In this document: positions 45,309 through 54,291 of the stretch, one piece after another
How the letters are laid out: every line of letters starts with the position of its first letter
How positions within the stretch are numbered: position 1 is the stretch's first letter
DNA from: Actinomyces slackii
GTDB taxonomy: Bacteria > Actinomycetota > Actinomycetes > Actinomycetales > Actinomycetaceae
Length of the DNA stretch: 64,000 nt
Direction of reading: 5' to 3'
NCBI RefSeq assembly: GCF_900637295.1
Contig: NZ_LR134363.1
Coordinates: 1,116,001 to 1,180,000 of the forward strand
The notes under the pieces: generated by a model
The model's database searches: none
Told to the model about the DNA's origin: nothing
The model's input: only the letters and a program-made list of their open reading frames with translations
Program-made: the position numbers and the translations under genes

Positions 45309-46760
45309 ATGAGCCAAGCAGTCAGATACGAACCCCGCCACATCTCCCGGTTCAGGCGCCCCGCGCTGCGCACCTACAACGGGGTCGCGGCGCTCGGGGT
45401 GGCGTGCCTGGTCGCCGGGGTCCTGGCATGGGCCCAGTGGCCGCCCCCGGCCACCGTCGGCGCCCTGACAGTGATCGTCTTCATCACCCTGGGACTGGTC
45501 ACCGCACCGCCCACCAGCGCCCTGCGCCAGGGCGTCATGGCCCGTGGCGCCAGGCGGGGGTGGGCGGCCACCATGCTGCTGGCCATGTCCCCCGCCATCC
45601 TGCTGGGACTGACCTTCCCGGTCGTGGCCGGGCGCATCGCCGAGCGCTCCATCGACGGCGTCCCCCTGCAGAGCATCATCCTCAGCGTCTCGGTGGCGGT
45701 GCCGTGGATCAGCCAGGTCGCCGGCAACCCGGTCTACCGCCTGCTGGGGGACACGCTGGGGCGCGGCCCTGGGCCGGTGATGCGCAAGTACTGCTCGCTG
45801 TGGCCGGTGCTCTTCCTGTGGGCGCTGCTGCCGACCCTCATGGTGGTCCTGGCGGTGGCGACGGTGACCGGATGGGGGCTGGGCGCCCTCAGCGCCCACG
45901 TCTGCCTGCTCCTGGCCCACGTGGTCTTCATCCAGTCCCTGATCGTGGCCGACATCTCCGGCCACCGCAGACTGTGGGCCATGGGGTGGCTCGTCTACGC
46001 CCTGGCCCTGCTGGTGGTGCCCGCCTGGTGGATCCTGCCTCCTGTCCTGGGGGCGGCCAGCCAGATGCTGGCCATGGGCCGGCCCCTCGCGGCGATCCTG
46101 CGGCCCAGCTCGGCACCCGCCGGGGTGCTCGTCCAGGACATGGCCCGCGGCCTCATCCTGGGCGGGGTGCTGTGGTCGGACAAGCTCTTCCTGTTCCTGG
46201 CCGCCGGCAAGGACTTCGAGGTTGCCGTGGTCTACCTGGGCCTCCAGCCCGCCGTGGTGGCCTACTGCTACTACTTCGCGGTGACCTCCCCGCGCGTCAA
46301 CACTGAGGTCGCCGTCTTCCAGGCGCTCCTGGATGAGGAGGACATGGATCGGCTGCGCGCCAGGGGGCAGGTGCTGCGCCGCATGCTCGATGCCAGCCTG
46401 GGGCGGGCCGTGGCGGTGGGCGTGGGAGGCCTGCTCATCTGCGTGGTGGTGGTGGCCCTGGTCATGCCCGAGCAGACGCTCGTCATCCTGACGGTGGGTG
46501 TCTCCTCTCTCCTTTTCTCCGTATTGACGCTGCTGGCCTACGAGATCGACCATATTGGTGATCAGACATCGGCGATGCTGCTCTCGGGCATCCACGTCGC
46601 CGTGTCTGCGGCGCTCATCCTGAGTCATGGCAGCGCCGACGCCTACCTGCCTCTGGCGGGGGTCGATCTGGTCCTGTGCCTGGTGGGGCTCGTGCTCTAC
46701 CGGCGGCGCTGGGCCGCTCCCGAGTACTCCTTCTTCTGGGGAAAGGCGATGTCCTGGTGA
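45309..46760 (+). CDS. pelG: PelG-like exopolysaccharide membrane transporter
   Basis: A 483-residue protein with about twelve membrane helices, of the MOP/flippase superfamily and resembling PelG. Features: a polar N-terminus with Arg/Tyr, LIVADISGHRRLWAMGW between helices 6 and 7, GVLWSDKLFLFLA, and the soluble stretch NTEVAVFQALLDEEDMDRLR typical of PelG. PelG moves Pel polysaccharide across the membrane together with PelF. The stop overlaps the next start as GTGA. No PelD or PelE gene is adjacent. The assignment rests on pattern and its PelF-like neighbour. Confidence 0.75.
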   Translation: MSQAVRYEPRHISRFRRPALRTYNGVAALGVACLVAGVLAWAQWPPPATVGALTVIVFITLGLVTAPPTSALRQGVMARGARRGWAATMLLAMSPAILLGLTFPVVAGRIAERSIDGVPLQSIILSVSVAVPWISQVAGNPVYRLLGDTLGRGPGPVMRKYCSLWPVLFLWALLPTLMVVLAVATVTGWGLGALSAHVCLLLAHVVFIQSLIVADISGHRRLWAMGWLVYALALLVVPAWWILPPVLGAASQMLAMGRPLAAILRPSSAPAGVLVQDMARGLILGGVLWSDKLFLFLAAGKDFEVAVVYLGLQPAVVAYCYYFAVTSPRVNTEVAVFQALLDEEDMDRLRARGQVLRRMLDASLGRAVAVGVGGLLICVVVVALVMPEQTLVILTVGVSSLLFSVLTLLAYEIDHIGDQTSAMLLSGIHVAVSAALILSHGSADAYLPLAGVDLVLCLVGLVLYRRRWAAPEYSFFWGKAMSW

Positions 46761-49246
46761 GTTCCTCCATGCGCAAAAGGCTCAAGGCACTCCCGTCGGT
46801 CTACTCCGCTCCGGCTGGCGGATATGCGCCCATGCCGCCTCGGACCGGACGCGCTGCGGGTACGTCGGCTCCGCCGGGCACGCCGCCGGCCACGAGCCAG
46901 GCGCGGCCGGCTGCGCCCGCCGTGCCTGCTGCGCCACCCGATGGGTCGGCCATCCCGCAGACGCCTGCGACTCCGGCGACCCCCGTGGCACCGACAGCAC
47001 CGACAGCGCCGGCTGCCCCAGCCGCGCAGGCCGCTCCGACGACGTCGGCCGGCCGAGCCGCGTCCATGACGCGGGCAGCGCAGGCGCCTGCCGTGCCTGC
47101 CGTGCCCGCGGGCGCAGTCGTGGCCGAGGCGCTGAGCGCTCCTCCGGCCAGGACGGCCCCCGCGGGGGCATCGGGCATGCCGGCAGGGTCGTCTGATCTG
47201 CTGATCGCGCCGAGCGCTCCGGAGATGGCCCCCGGCGGGCCGCAGCCCGCCATGCCCGGACCGCGGCCCGCGAGCAGTCCGGCCGTGGTTCCTGACCCGC
47301 TGCCCGCGCCGGTCGCGCCTGCGGCGCTGCCGGGCGCCTCCCCAGGGGAGACGGGTGCTGCGCCTGGGGCGCCGGGTGCTGCACCAGGGGCGCCGGCCCC
47401 GATCACCGCTCCCGCTGGGCCTGCTCCTGCTGGGCCTGTTCCCGTGGTGGCGCCGGCTGGCTCGCCGGCTCCTGCTGGGCCTGCTCCCGCTGGGCCCGTT
47501 CCTGCGGTGGCGCCCGCTGGCTCGCCGGCTCCTGCTGGGCCCGTTCCCGCGGTGCTGCCCTCATCGGCACCCTCCGCGGCCCCCTCCACCGCAGGCTCGA
47601 CCCCGCATACCCGTGGCGAGGCGCCGGCGGCAGGCTCCACCGCCTCCGCCACCGCGGACTCCTGGCCCGATGGTGTGCCCACTGACGGCGTCTACCCGGA
47701 TGTCGACGTTGCCATCGTCATGGAGTCCACCTACCCCTATCTCAAGGGCGGGGTCTCCGCCGTCGTCCACGACATCATCACCGGAAACCCCGAGCTGAGC
47801 TTCGGGATCATCCACATCACCTGGGACTCCAAGGCCCCCAGCAAGGACCTCTACAACATGCCCGAGAACGTCTCGTGGGTGCGGGTCCTCTACCTGTCGA
47901 TGGTCGAGCATGAGGAGGACTTCCTCAAGGCCCGCCCCCGCGACCTGCGCATGGGCAGGCGAAAGCGGCGCGAGCTGTCCTACCGCCTGGTGCGCTCCCT
48001 GCTCGCCCTGGCCCAGGAGGGCCGCACCGAGCCCCTGTGGGACATCATCACCGAGGGCCTGGCCGGCGGCAGTCGGCGCTTCCCGGTCTGGGCGATCCTG
48101 GGCACCCAGGAGTTCATGGAGGCCTACCGCGAGCTCATGCCCGACCTGGGCATGTCCATGTCCGAGGTCTTCTGGTGCCTGCGGGACTTCTTCTCCCTGG
48201 CCTACGCCGTGCTCTCCGAGCCCATGCCCCGGGCGGCCGTCTACCACGCGCACACCACCGGCTACGCCTCCCTGCTGTCCGTGGCCGCCTCGCGCCTGCA
48301 CGGCACCAAGTTCCTGCTGACCGAGCACAACCTCTACGTGCGCGACACCGTCAACACGCTGCTGGATCGGCGCATGGACCTCAACATCACCCTGGGGGAC
48401 TACCGCACCTTCGACGTCCCCGGGCGTGAGCGCATGTGGATGGCCTGGTGGCTGGAGATGGGGCGCCTGTGCTACCCCTACGCCTACCAGACCACCTACC
48501 TCTACCCCCGGGCCATCACCGAGGCCACCGAGCTGGGCGGGGACGCCAGCCGCGCCGTCGTCATCCCCAATGGGATCGTCACCAAGGAATTCGATGCGTC
48601 CTACGCGGCGCGCATGGCAGCAGTTCGGGCGATCCGAGAGGAGGGCACGGACAACCACCTGTGGAACCTGGTCTACATTGCTCGTGTCGTCCCCATAAAG
48701 GGTCTTCTGGACATGATCGAGTCCATCAAGATCCTGGTGGACCGGGGCCTGAAGATCCACCTCGATGTGTGCGGCCCCACCGAGCACTTCCCCGAGTACT
48801 TCGAGAAGTGCCTCAACCGGATCTTCGAGCTGGGACTGGAATCGGTCATCACGATCCGGGGAACCGTCAAGGTCCGCGAGCTGCTGCCCACCTTCGACCT
48901 GTTCGTCCTGCCCTCCTACAACGAGGGCCTGCCCGTGGTCTCCCTGGAGACGATGGGGGCGGGCATCCCCACGGTCAGCACCGACGTCGGCGCCGTGCGC
49001 TCAGTGGTCGAGGATGAGATCGTGGCCGAGGACGGAACCGTGTGGGGCCCGTGCGGCACCATCATCGAGCCGGGCGATCCCACGGTGATGGCCGACGAGG
49101 TTCAGCGGATCATCGAGGACATCGACCTCTACGAGCGCCTGAGCCTGGCAGCGCGCGGCCGCGTGGAGGCCGCCTACAACCTGGACAAGGTCAATGCCGC
49201 CTACAACAAGATCTACCGGCAGGGCGGTGCCGGGAGCGGAGCGTGA
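46757..49246 (+). CDS. pelF: PelF-like GT4 glycosyltransferase with long Ala/Pro extension
   Basis: An 829-residue protein. The first 310 residues are a low-complexity Ala/Pro/Gly/Thr region with PAGPVPVVAPAGSPA-type repeats, unusual for a glycosyltransferase. The PelF/DUF3492-type domain follows: VAIVMESTYPYLKGGVSAVV and HTTGYASLLSVAASRL. The GT4 domain has VVIPNGIV, LVYIARVVPIKGL and the EX7E region PSYNEGLPVVSLETMGAG. PelF builds the N-acetylated hexosamine polymer from UDP-sugars in the cytosol. It starts with GTG inside the pelG stop and is coupled to the gene after it. Confidence 0.8.
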   Translation: MSSSMRKRLKALPSVYSAPAGGYAPMPPRTGRAAGTSAPPGTPPATSQARPAAPAVPAAPPDGSAIPQTPATPATPVAPTAPTAPAAPAAQAAPTTSAGRAASMTRAAQAPAVPAVPAGAVVAEALSAPPARTAPAGASGMPAGSSDLLIAPSAPEMAPGGPQPAMPGPRPASSPAVVPDPLPAPVAPAALPGASPGETGAAPGAPGAAPGAPAPITAPAGPAPAGPVPVVAPAGSPAPAGPAPAGPVPAVAPAGSPAPAGPVPAVLPSSAPSAAPSTAGSTPHTRGEAPAAGSTASATADSWPDGVPTDGVYPDVDVAIVMESTYPYLKGGVSAVVHDIITGNPELSFGIIHITWDSKAPSKDLYNMPENVSWVRVLYLSMVEHEEDFLKARPRDLRMGRRKRRELSYRLVRSLLALAQEGRTEPLWDIITEGLAGGSRRFPVWAILGTQEFMEAYRELMPDLGMSMSEVFWCLRDFFSLAYAVLSEPMPRAAVYHAHTTGYASLLSVAASRLHGTKFLLTEHNLYVRDTVNTLLDRRMDLNITLGDYRTFDVPGRERMWMAWWLEMGRLCYPYAYQTTYLYPRAITEATELGGDASRAVVIPNGIVTKEFDASYAARMAAVRAIREEGTDNHLWNLVYIARVVPIKGLLDMIESIKILVDRGLKIHLDVCGPTEHFPEYFEKCLNRIFELGLESVITIRGTVKVRELLPTFDLFVLPSYNEGLPVVSLETMGAGIPTVSTDVGAVRSVVEDEIVAEDGTVWGPCGTIIEPGDPTVMADEVQRIIEDIDLYERLSLAARGRVEAAYNLDKVNAAYNKIYRQGGAGSGA
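47405..47552. repeat. Coding tandem repeat in the PelF-like N-terminus
   Basis: Three related units of about 50-65 bases (CTCCTGCTGGGCC, then GTTCC, GGTGGCGCC and GGCTCGCCGG) encode PAPAGPxPAVAPAGSPA. The copies differ by a few bases, consistent with slippage; repeat number may vary among strains. Confidence 0.65.
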
Positions 49247-50328
49247 GCGTGAGCGGAGTCGGAGCCTGGATCCGGTACGGAGACCCCCTGGAGCCCGCGG
49301 AGATCGACTTCGCGATACAGCACTACCGGGCGGCCATCCTCCAGCCCTGGGAGGCCGAGGCGGCAGCCCGCATCAAGGACGCGCGGCCCGATATGACGGT
49401 GCTGGCCTACCGGTGCCTGTCCTCGGCCCGCGACTTCGAGCCCCCCGAGCGCTGCGCCTCCGGGCTGACTCACGCCGAGCTGACCCGCCGCGACTGGCTG
49501 GCCCGGCGAGGCGACGGCTCGCTGGTGGAGTGGTCGACCTATCCCGGGCATTTCCAGGCCCGCGTCTGGGATGAGGGCTACCGCGCCCGCTGGGTGGAGC
49601 AGGTCTGCCAGGACATCGAGGGCACGGCCTTCGACGGGATCATGTCCGACAACGACGTCTTCGATGACTACTACGGGCTGTCCTTCCCCCTGGAGGAGGT
49701 GGGCTCGGCGGCTGAGCTGCGCCGAGTCCTGGACGGATTCGTCGCGCAGGTCGGGGCTGGGCTGGCCGGAGTCGGCAAGATCCTCGTGCCCAATATCGCC
49801 GAGGCCCGCCGCGAGCCGGGGCGCTGGGAGCGTCACGCCGCCTGGGGCGGGGGCTTCGACGAGTGCTGGCTGGGCTGGGGCGGCGAGCAGCTCTTCGACG
49901 AGCCCACGGCCCTGGCCCAGATCCACCAGCTGCGCGGCCCGGGCGTCTCCATCGTGCGCACCCCCGACGGGGGCAGCGCCCAGGCCCCGCACGGCCTCTA
50001 CGGCCTGGCGGCCTTCTGGGTCTTCGGCGCCGGGCAGGGGGCCTACACGGCCACCGGCCATGACGACTACTCGCGCACCCCCTGGTTCCCCGCCCTCGAC
50101 GCCGACCTGGGCGCCCCCCTGACCGGGCCGCGCCGCGAGGCCGGGGCCTGGACTCGCGAGTTCGAGGGCGGTGTGGCAGCCGTTGTCCTGGACCCCCAGC
50201 GCCAGGCCGAGCTCACCCTGCCCAGCGGCCTGGTCCTGCCCGGCCCGGATGGCCGACCCGACGGCCAGGCCCTGCCCAGCAACGTCGTCCTGCCCGGCCA
50301 CCACGGGCTCATCGGCCTGCGCCCCTGA
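49243..50328 (+). CDS. GHL15-type putative glycoside hydrolase
   Basis: A 361-residue TIM-barrel-like protein: WIRYGDPLEPAEIDFAIQHY at the N-terminus, FDGIMSDNDVFDDYYGL (probable acidic catalytic pocket), GKILVPNIAEARR and GGGFDECWLGWGGEQL. The pattern resembles the hypothetical glycosyl hydrolase family 15 (GHL15). The GTG start lies inside the pelF-like stop, so it is co-translated. It has no signal peptide, so it would act in the cytosol unless exported otherwise. In the cluster it may trim or edit the polymer, the role PelA plays in Pel loci; this is inference. Confidence 0.7.
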   Translation: MSVSGVGAWIRYGDPLEPAEIDFAIQHYRAAILQPWEAEAAARIKDARPDMTVLAYRCLSSARDFEPPERCASGLTHAELTRRDWLARRGDGSLVEWSTYPGHFQARVWDEGYRARWVEQVCQDIEGTAFDGIMSDNDVFDDYYGLSFPLEEVGSAAELRRVLDGFVAQVGAGLAGVGKILVPNIAEARREPGRWERHAAWGGGFDECWLGWGGEQLFDEPTALAQIHQLRGPGVSIVRTPDGGSAQAPHGLYGLAAFWVFGAGQGAYTATGHDDYSRTPWFPALDADLGAPLTGPRREAGAWTREFEGGVAAVVLDPQRQAELTLPSGLVLPGPDGRPDGQALPSNVVLPGHHGLIGLRP

Positions 50329-50404
50329 GGCGGGCGTGGTGGTGCGGCCCCGGCTGCGCCGGGTGGAGCTGCGGCGCTGCGAAAGGGGGCGCTGGTTCGC
50401 GTCG

Positions 50405-50510
50405 ACGACGAGGGTCTGCGTACCGGACGAGGGTTCGCGTCATCCGACTGGGGTTAGCACAAGGGTGAATGACGCAATGTCTCGTTGTCGACGCAAAGTC
50501 ACGTCCGCGG
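50405..50510. repeat. Dispersed palindromic repeat, copy 3
   Basis: Arms at 50426-50442 (GACGAGGGTTCGCGTCA) and 50470-50486 flank a 27-nt spacer similar to copy 1 (three changes). The right arm has diverged. It lies after the GHL15-type gene. Confidence 0.75.
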
Positions 50511-50888
50511 CGTCCCGCCGATCGGGCTCAGCACCGCGCGGATAGCGACTGGTCCGTTCCACCTCCGGTGTCGCCTCCGTTGGTGCGCTCTGAGCCGTTG
50601 GCTGCAGCGGAGCAGGTGCGCATCAGGCTGCTGGGGTGTTGGCGCGACTGCGGCCTGGGGAGATCGGGGCCTGCCATCTGGGCTGGTTGGGGATGAAGAG
50701 TTCGTGGGCGGTCAGGTGCACGTTCTGGCAGCCCATGACCGCCACGACGCGCAGTAGCGGGGTGGTGGGCGCAGGCATCCCCGCCACCGCCAGGGATGCA
50801 GGGAGAAAAAACCCACCAACCCTTGCGAGCGGTGGGGATGATGGCCTCGGGGATACGCCCCCGGGTGCAAGGCCCGCAGTCCAAACTT
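50511..50888. other. Unassigned intergenic stretch
   Basis: About 380 bases with no credible gene on either strand and no recognisable IS end. Base composition is somewhat lower in GC than the neighbours. It separates the exopolysaccharide cluster and the protease locus. Confidence 0.4.
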
Positions 50889-50976
50889 CCCGGGAGTGGC
50901 ATGGGGGTGCTCTGGGAAGAAGTTGGGAAGAGTGCTGGGAACTGCTTAGCCCGTGTCAGATGCGTGGCCGTTTTGT

Positions 50977-50982
50977 TATGCT
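50977..50982 (+). promoter_or_regulatory. Putative -10 of the protease gene
   Basis: TATGCT in TTTTGTTATGCTGTG, 47 bases before the ATG. The paralogue has TTCGCT at the same place (53033-53038). Confidence 0.45.
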
Positions 50983-51029
50983 GTGACTTACGTCATGTGT
51001 CGTTCAATGGTGAAGAGAGAGGTGCCGTC

Positions 51030-52322
51030 ATGGCGGTGTCGAGACGGAGAGTTGCGCTGCTCAGTACCCTGCTTGCCCTGCCTATCGTTGCTTACGGAGG
51101 CATAGCGGTCCCCCATCCCGCCTACGCCAGCGACCAGAATCAGAGTTCTGGGAGCACGATTGGCGTCAATAAGGAAGATGAGAGTGGTCAGCGCATCTGG
51201 TACGGGGAGGAGTCGCCTGAGGTCACGGCGCTGGCGGATGCCGCGGAGTCTATGTCCCAGGAGCACCCGGACACGGTGCTTGGGGTGGTGCTGACCTCGG
51301 ACCGTCAGGTGGTTGAGGTCTACGTCGTCTCGGAGGATGCCGAGGGTGTGGCGGCGCTGCGCGGGTCCGCTGGGGATCCCGAGCGGCTGCGCGTCATCGT
51401 CAACACGAACTCGCCTGACCAGATTGACGCGGCGGTCAAGCAAGTCCTCGAGATGGATACGGATGCCCTGGGAATCGAGGCGGTCTCCCCGGATCCGATC
51501 AACGACGGGATCGCCGTTGGCCTGACAGACGAGTACATGCTGCCCGAGTCCGCGGGAGGGCGTAGCGAGGAGGAGAAGCAGGCTGCCCTGGATGCGCTGA
51601 AGAGTGTCAGCGTTCCGGTCAGGGTCTTCTATGAGGCTGCCCAGGAACCTGCGGGGACCCGGGCGAACGACTCCGCCCCGTACTTCGCGGGGGCGCAGAT
51701 TCTCAGGAAGATCGGCGAGGACGAACTGAAGAGTTGTAGCCTCGGCGTGCCCATCGAGCTTGGCGGGCGGTACTACTCGCTGACGGCCGGGCACTGTGGG
51801 ACAGGTCGGTGGGAGAATAGTTCCGAACTCGTTGGGAACACGTACACGACCACGTGGCCGACCAATTCCTACCGCTACGGTGACTGGCAACTGCTGCGAG
51901 GGTCAAGTTACGCGATGGAGGTCTATGACGGTGATGTCTCTTCCTCGTCCTCGGCCTCGATTATTGATGGATTCTTCGGGATGAGGGCGGCTGGTCGCGA
52001 GTTGTGCATGTCCGGTGCCGCGACGGGACAGACATGCCGCTATGTGGTCAGGTGGGTCAATGGCTTCAGGCTGCTTGAGGGTGGAATCTGGGTTGGTCAG
52101 CTTACTGTGGTGTCCCACGACGGAGACCGGGATGGGACCTCGGATTGTAACGGGTTTGATGAAGGAGATTCCGGTGGGATCTCGCACTTTACGCATGGCC
52201 AAGGGGGTCAGATCGCCTACGGGGTCGTGACGGGTTTCAATGACAGTGAGGGTCGGTGTCTCTACACTGTGACGCAGTTGTCGGGGCTCCGGGCGTGGGA
52301 TAGGGATGTCAGGGTCGGTTAG
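51030..52322 (+). CDS. Secreted S1-family (alpha-lytic-like) serine protease
   Basis: A 430-residue protein with a signal peptide (RRRVALLSTLLALPIVAYGG), a pro-region to about residue 215, and a trypsin-fold domain. The triad is His in TAGHC (H255), Asp in YGDWQLL (D285) and Ser in DEGDSGG (S381); two Cys pairs probably form disulfides. The pro-region should fold and inhibit the enzyme until cleaved. GAAGAGAGAGG precedes the ATG. Codon choice (GAT, GTG, TCG, AGT) differs from its GC-richer neighbours. It overlaps the next gene by 17 nt. Confidence 0.85.
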   Translation: MAVSRRRVALLSTLLALPIVAYGGIAVPHPAYASDQNQSSGSTIGVNKEDESGQRIWYGEESPEVTALADAAESMSQEHPDTVLGVVLTSDRQVVEVYVVSEDAEGVAALRGSAGDPERLRVIVNTNSPDQIDAAVKQVLEMDTDALGIEAVSPDPINDGIAVGLTDEYMLPESAGGRSEEEKQAALDALKSVSVPVRVFYEAAQEPAGTRANDSAPYFAGAQILRKIGEDELKSCSLGVPIELGGRYYSLTAGHCGTGRWENSSELVGNTYTTTWPTNSYRYGDWQLLRGSSYAMEVYDGDVSSSSSASIIDGFFGMRAAGRELCMSGAATGQTCRYVVRWVNGFRLLEGGIWVGQLTVVSHDGDRDGTSDCNGFDEGDSGGISHFTHGQGGQIAYGVVTGFNDSEGRCLYTVTQLSGLRAWDRDVRVG

Positions 52323-52884
52323 GTCGGCTGGTCGGTGGCAGGTGTGGTTGGGGCGGTGGCCGCTTGGGGTGGTGGTCCTGCACTGCCTGGTGTTTGGTGG
52401 TCTGCTGTTCTACGGGGTGGCGGAGCCTCGGGGGTGGTTTGAGCCCATCGGGTGGGGGAGAGTGTCTCCGTCGCCGTCTCACTCTCCTTCGCCTGGGATG
52501 AGTGTTCAGGAGGCTGAGGAGTTGTGCGTCTCTGGGATGGAGGAGGCTCCGCCCTTGACGGTGGCTCAGGCCCAGAAGCTGTCTGGCAAGGATGTGTATG
52601 TGTGCGGCATCGAGTTCGATGAGGCCGGCCGTGTCTCATCGATCTCCGTGACTGCGAGGAGCGTCCCGGATCCCACGGTCGAGGCGGATCCCACTGGCGA
52701 CCGCTGGGGCTATGAGGAGTTCCTGGCGCATGCTGTGGATGGGGATATGCCCTCCGCGTGTTGGGAGCACAAGGATGGGACGTCAAGTCGCGTCGCCATC
52801 ATCGATGACGGGCAGATCTGGTGGATCCGAGTCCTCGCCTGTGACCACAACCGCGAGCCGCCGCCGACGTTCCCGTGGGAGTAG
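52306..52884 (+). CDS. Membrane-anchored hypothetical partner of the protease
   Basis: A 192-residue protein with one hydrophobic helix near the N-terminus (PLGVVVLHCLVFGGLLFYGV), then a Ser/Pro linker (PSPSHSPSPG) and an outward-facing domain with four Cys (LCVSG, YVCGI, SACWE, LACDH), likely two disulfides. No family recognised. The 17-nt overlap with the protease gene implies co-translation and a related role, such as inhibitor, chaperone or surface docking; this is inference. Confidence 0.6.
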   Translation: MSGSVRSAGRWQVWLGRWPLGVVVLHCLVFGGLLFYGVAEPRGWFEPIGWGRVSPSPSHSPSPGMSVQEAEELCVSGMEEAPPLTVAQAQKLSGKDVYVCGIEFDEAGRVSSISVTARSVPDPTVEADPTGDRWGYEEFLAHAVDGDMPSACWEHKDGTSSRVAIIDDGQIWWIRVLACDHNREPPPTFPWE

Positions 52885-53083
52885 CGGTAGTGACTGGGTG
52901 GCGGGCCGTCGACTCGGCCCTGTCCGGCGGTTTGGTCCGTCCCGGCCGGGAGTGGCATGAGGGTGCTCTGGGAAGAGATGGGGAAGAGCGTCGTGGGTTG
53001 CCTGACCAGCCCTCGTCTCCATGGTGTTTTGTTTCGCTGTGGCCGACGTCACGTGCCGTTCAATGATGAAGAGAGGTGCTGAC

Positions 53084-53713
53084 ATGGCGGTATCAAGGCG
53101 GAGAGCGGTGCTGCTCGGTGCTCTACTGCTTGTCCTGTCCGTCGTGATTGGCGGAGGCGTGGTGGCCCTCTACTCTCGCGATGCCGGTGACCAGGAGCCG
53201 AGCTCTGGGAGCGCGATCGGCGTCAACAAGGAGGACGAGAACGGTCAGCGCATCTGGTACGGCGAGGAGCCGCCCGAGGTCAGGGCGCTGGCGGACGCCG
53301 CGGAGTCCATGTCCCAGGAGCACCCGGATACCGTGCTCGGGGTGGTGCTGACCTCGGACCGTCAGGTGGTTGAGGTCTACGTCGTCTCGGAGGATGCCGA
53401 GGGTGTGGCGGCGCTGCGCGAGTCCGCTGAGGATCCTGAGCGGCTGCGCGTCATCGTCAACAAGAATTCGCCTGAGCAGATAAGGACGGCGATGAGCCAG
53501 GTCTTCGAGGCGGACGCGAGTGCCCTGGGGATCGAGTCGGTCGCCCCGGATCCGGTCAATGACGGGATCGTGGTCGGGCTCGCCGGTGAGGCTGAGTCCA
53601 CTGGAGGGTGCAGCGAGGAGGAGAAGCAGGCGGTCCTGGATGCGCTGAAGGGCGTCAGCGTTCCGATCAGGGTCACCTGTGAAGCTGCCCAGGAGGCCGC
53701 GGGCACCGGGTAG
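53084..53713 (+). pseudogene. Protease paralogue reduced to signal and pro-region
   Basis: A 209-codon frame very similar to the protease N-terminal half (shared segments SGQRIWYGEE-type, ADAAESMSQEHPDTVLGVVL and VYVVSEDAEGVAALR). It stops with TAG exactly where the protease continues into the catalytic domain; about 30 more bases still align, then homology ends. The upstream region is also duplicated, but its -10 has changed. It may be a pseudogene or a stand-alone pro-domain acting in trans as an inhibitor or foldase. Confidence 0.7.
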
Positions 53714-53786
53714 GACGACTCCGCCCCGTGCCTCGCGGGAGCGCTAAGACCGGTGTTGCACATTCTTTCTGCATGGTCGTGTGAAG

Positions 53787-53808
53787 GATCGTTGGAATTC
53801 CAACGATC
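53787..53808. repeat. 22-bp perfect palindrome
   Basis: GATCGTTGGAATTCCAACGA plus TC reads identically on both strands with no spacer. It is the first of several palindromes in the 578-nt gap before ppdK. Confidence 0.6.
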
Positions 53809-53820
53809 TTCCCTCGCGCG

Positions 53821-53886
53821 CGGCGCTGTCTGCAGGGATGAATGTGCATCGGCGACGCTGATGCACATTCATCCTGGTGCAGCGCC
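53821..53886. terminator. Long hairpin, possible terminator
   Basis: GGATGAATGTGCATC (53836-53850) and GATGCACATTCATCC (53860-53874) form a 15-bp perfect stem with a 9-nt loop; outer CGGCGCTG (53821-53828) pairs with CAGCGCCG (53879-53886). A related TGAATGTGCATGA occurs at 53955-53967. The rest of 53887-54245 has nothing I can name. Confidence 0.5.
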
Positions 53887-54245
53887 GGAGGTGTGGGAGG
53901 CGGATCCGCGGAATCATGCGGATTCCCGGGCGGGGAGTCCGCCACAGCGCATGAATGAATGTGCATGACCGTCCTTGCCGGGTGAGCCGCCCCGCCGGGC
54001 AGGCGCTCGCGAGGTCCACGGGCGCTCAGCAGCAGCGCGCGGAGGACCAGAAGACCCGAGAGCCGGTGGGCACTTGGGACGCAGACTCTCGGGGTCGGGA
54101 GCGCCTTGCTCAGTCCCCTGGCCTACGAGCGCTTGAGCCAGAGGGCATCGGCTCGCCCCTTCGACCGGTGCTACCGCTCTACGAGTCCACCTCCAAGGAC
54201 GTGGCCGTGGGGCGTGCCCGTTTGGCGCTAGGACTGAGGTCACAT

Positions 54246-54251
54246 TAGAGT
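54246..54251 (+). promoter_or_regulatory. Putative -10 of ppdK
   Basis: TAGAGT in CACATTAGAGTGG; transcription would begin about 54258, giving a 5' leader of some 34 nt with GAGAGAGG as ribosome site. Confidence 0.45.
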
Positions 54252-54291
54252 GGCCCGCGTTCCACAAGAACCGACACCGAGAGAGGCAAGG

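Noticed and set aside
50511-50888. Short frames in this gap as genes
   Set aside because: No ribosome sites, no conserved-looking composition and overlapping frames on both strands.
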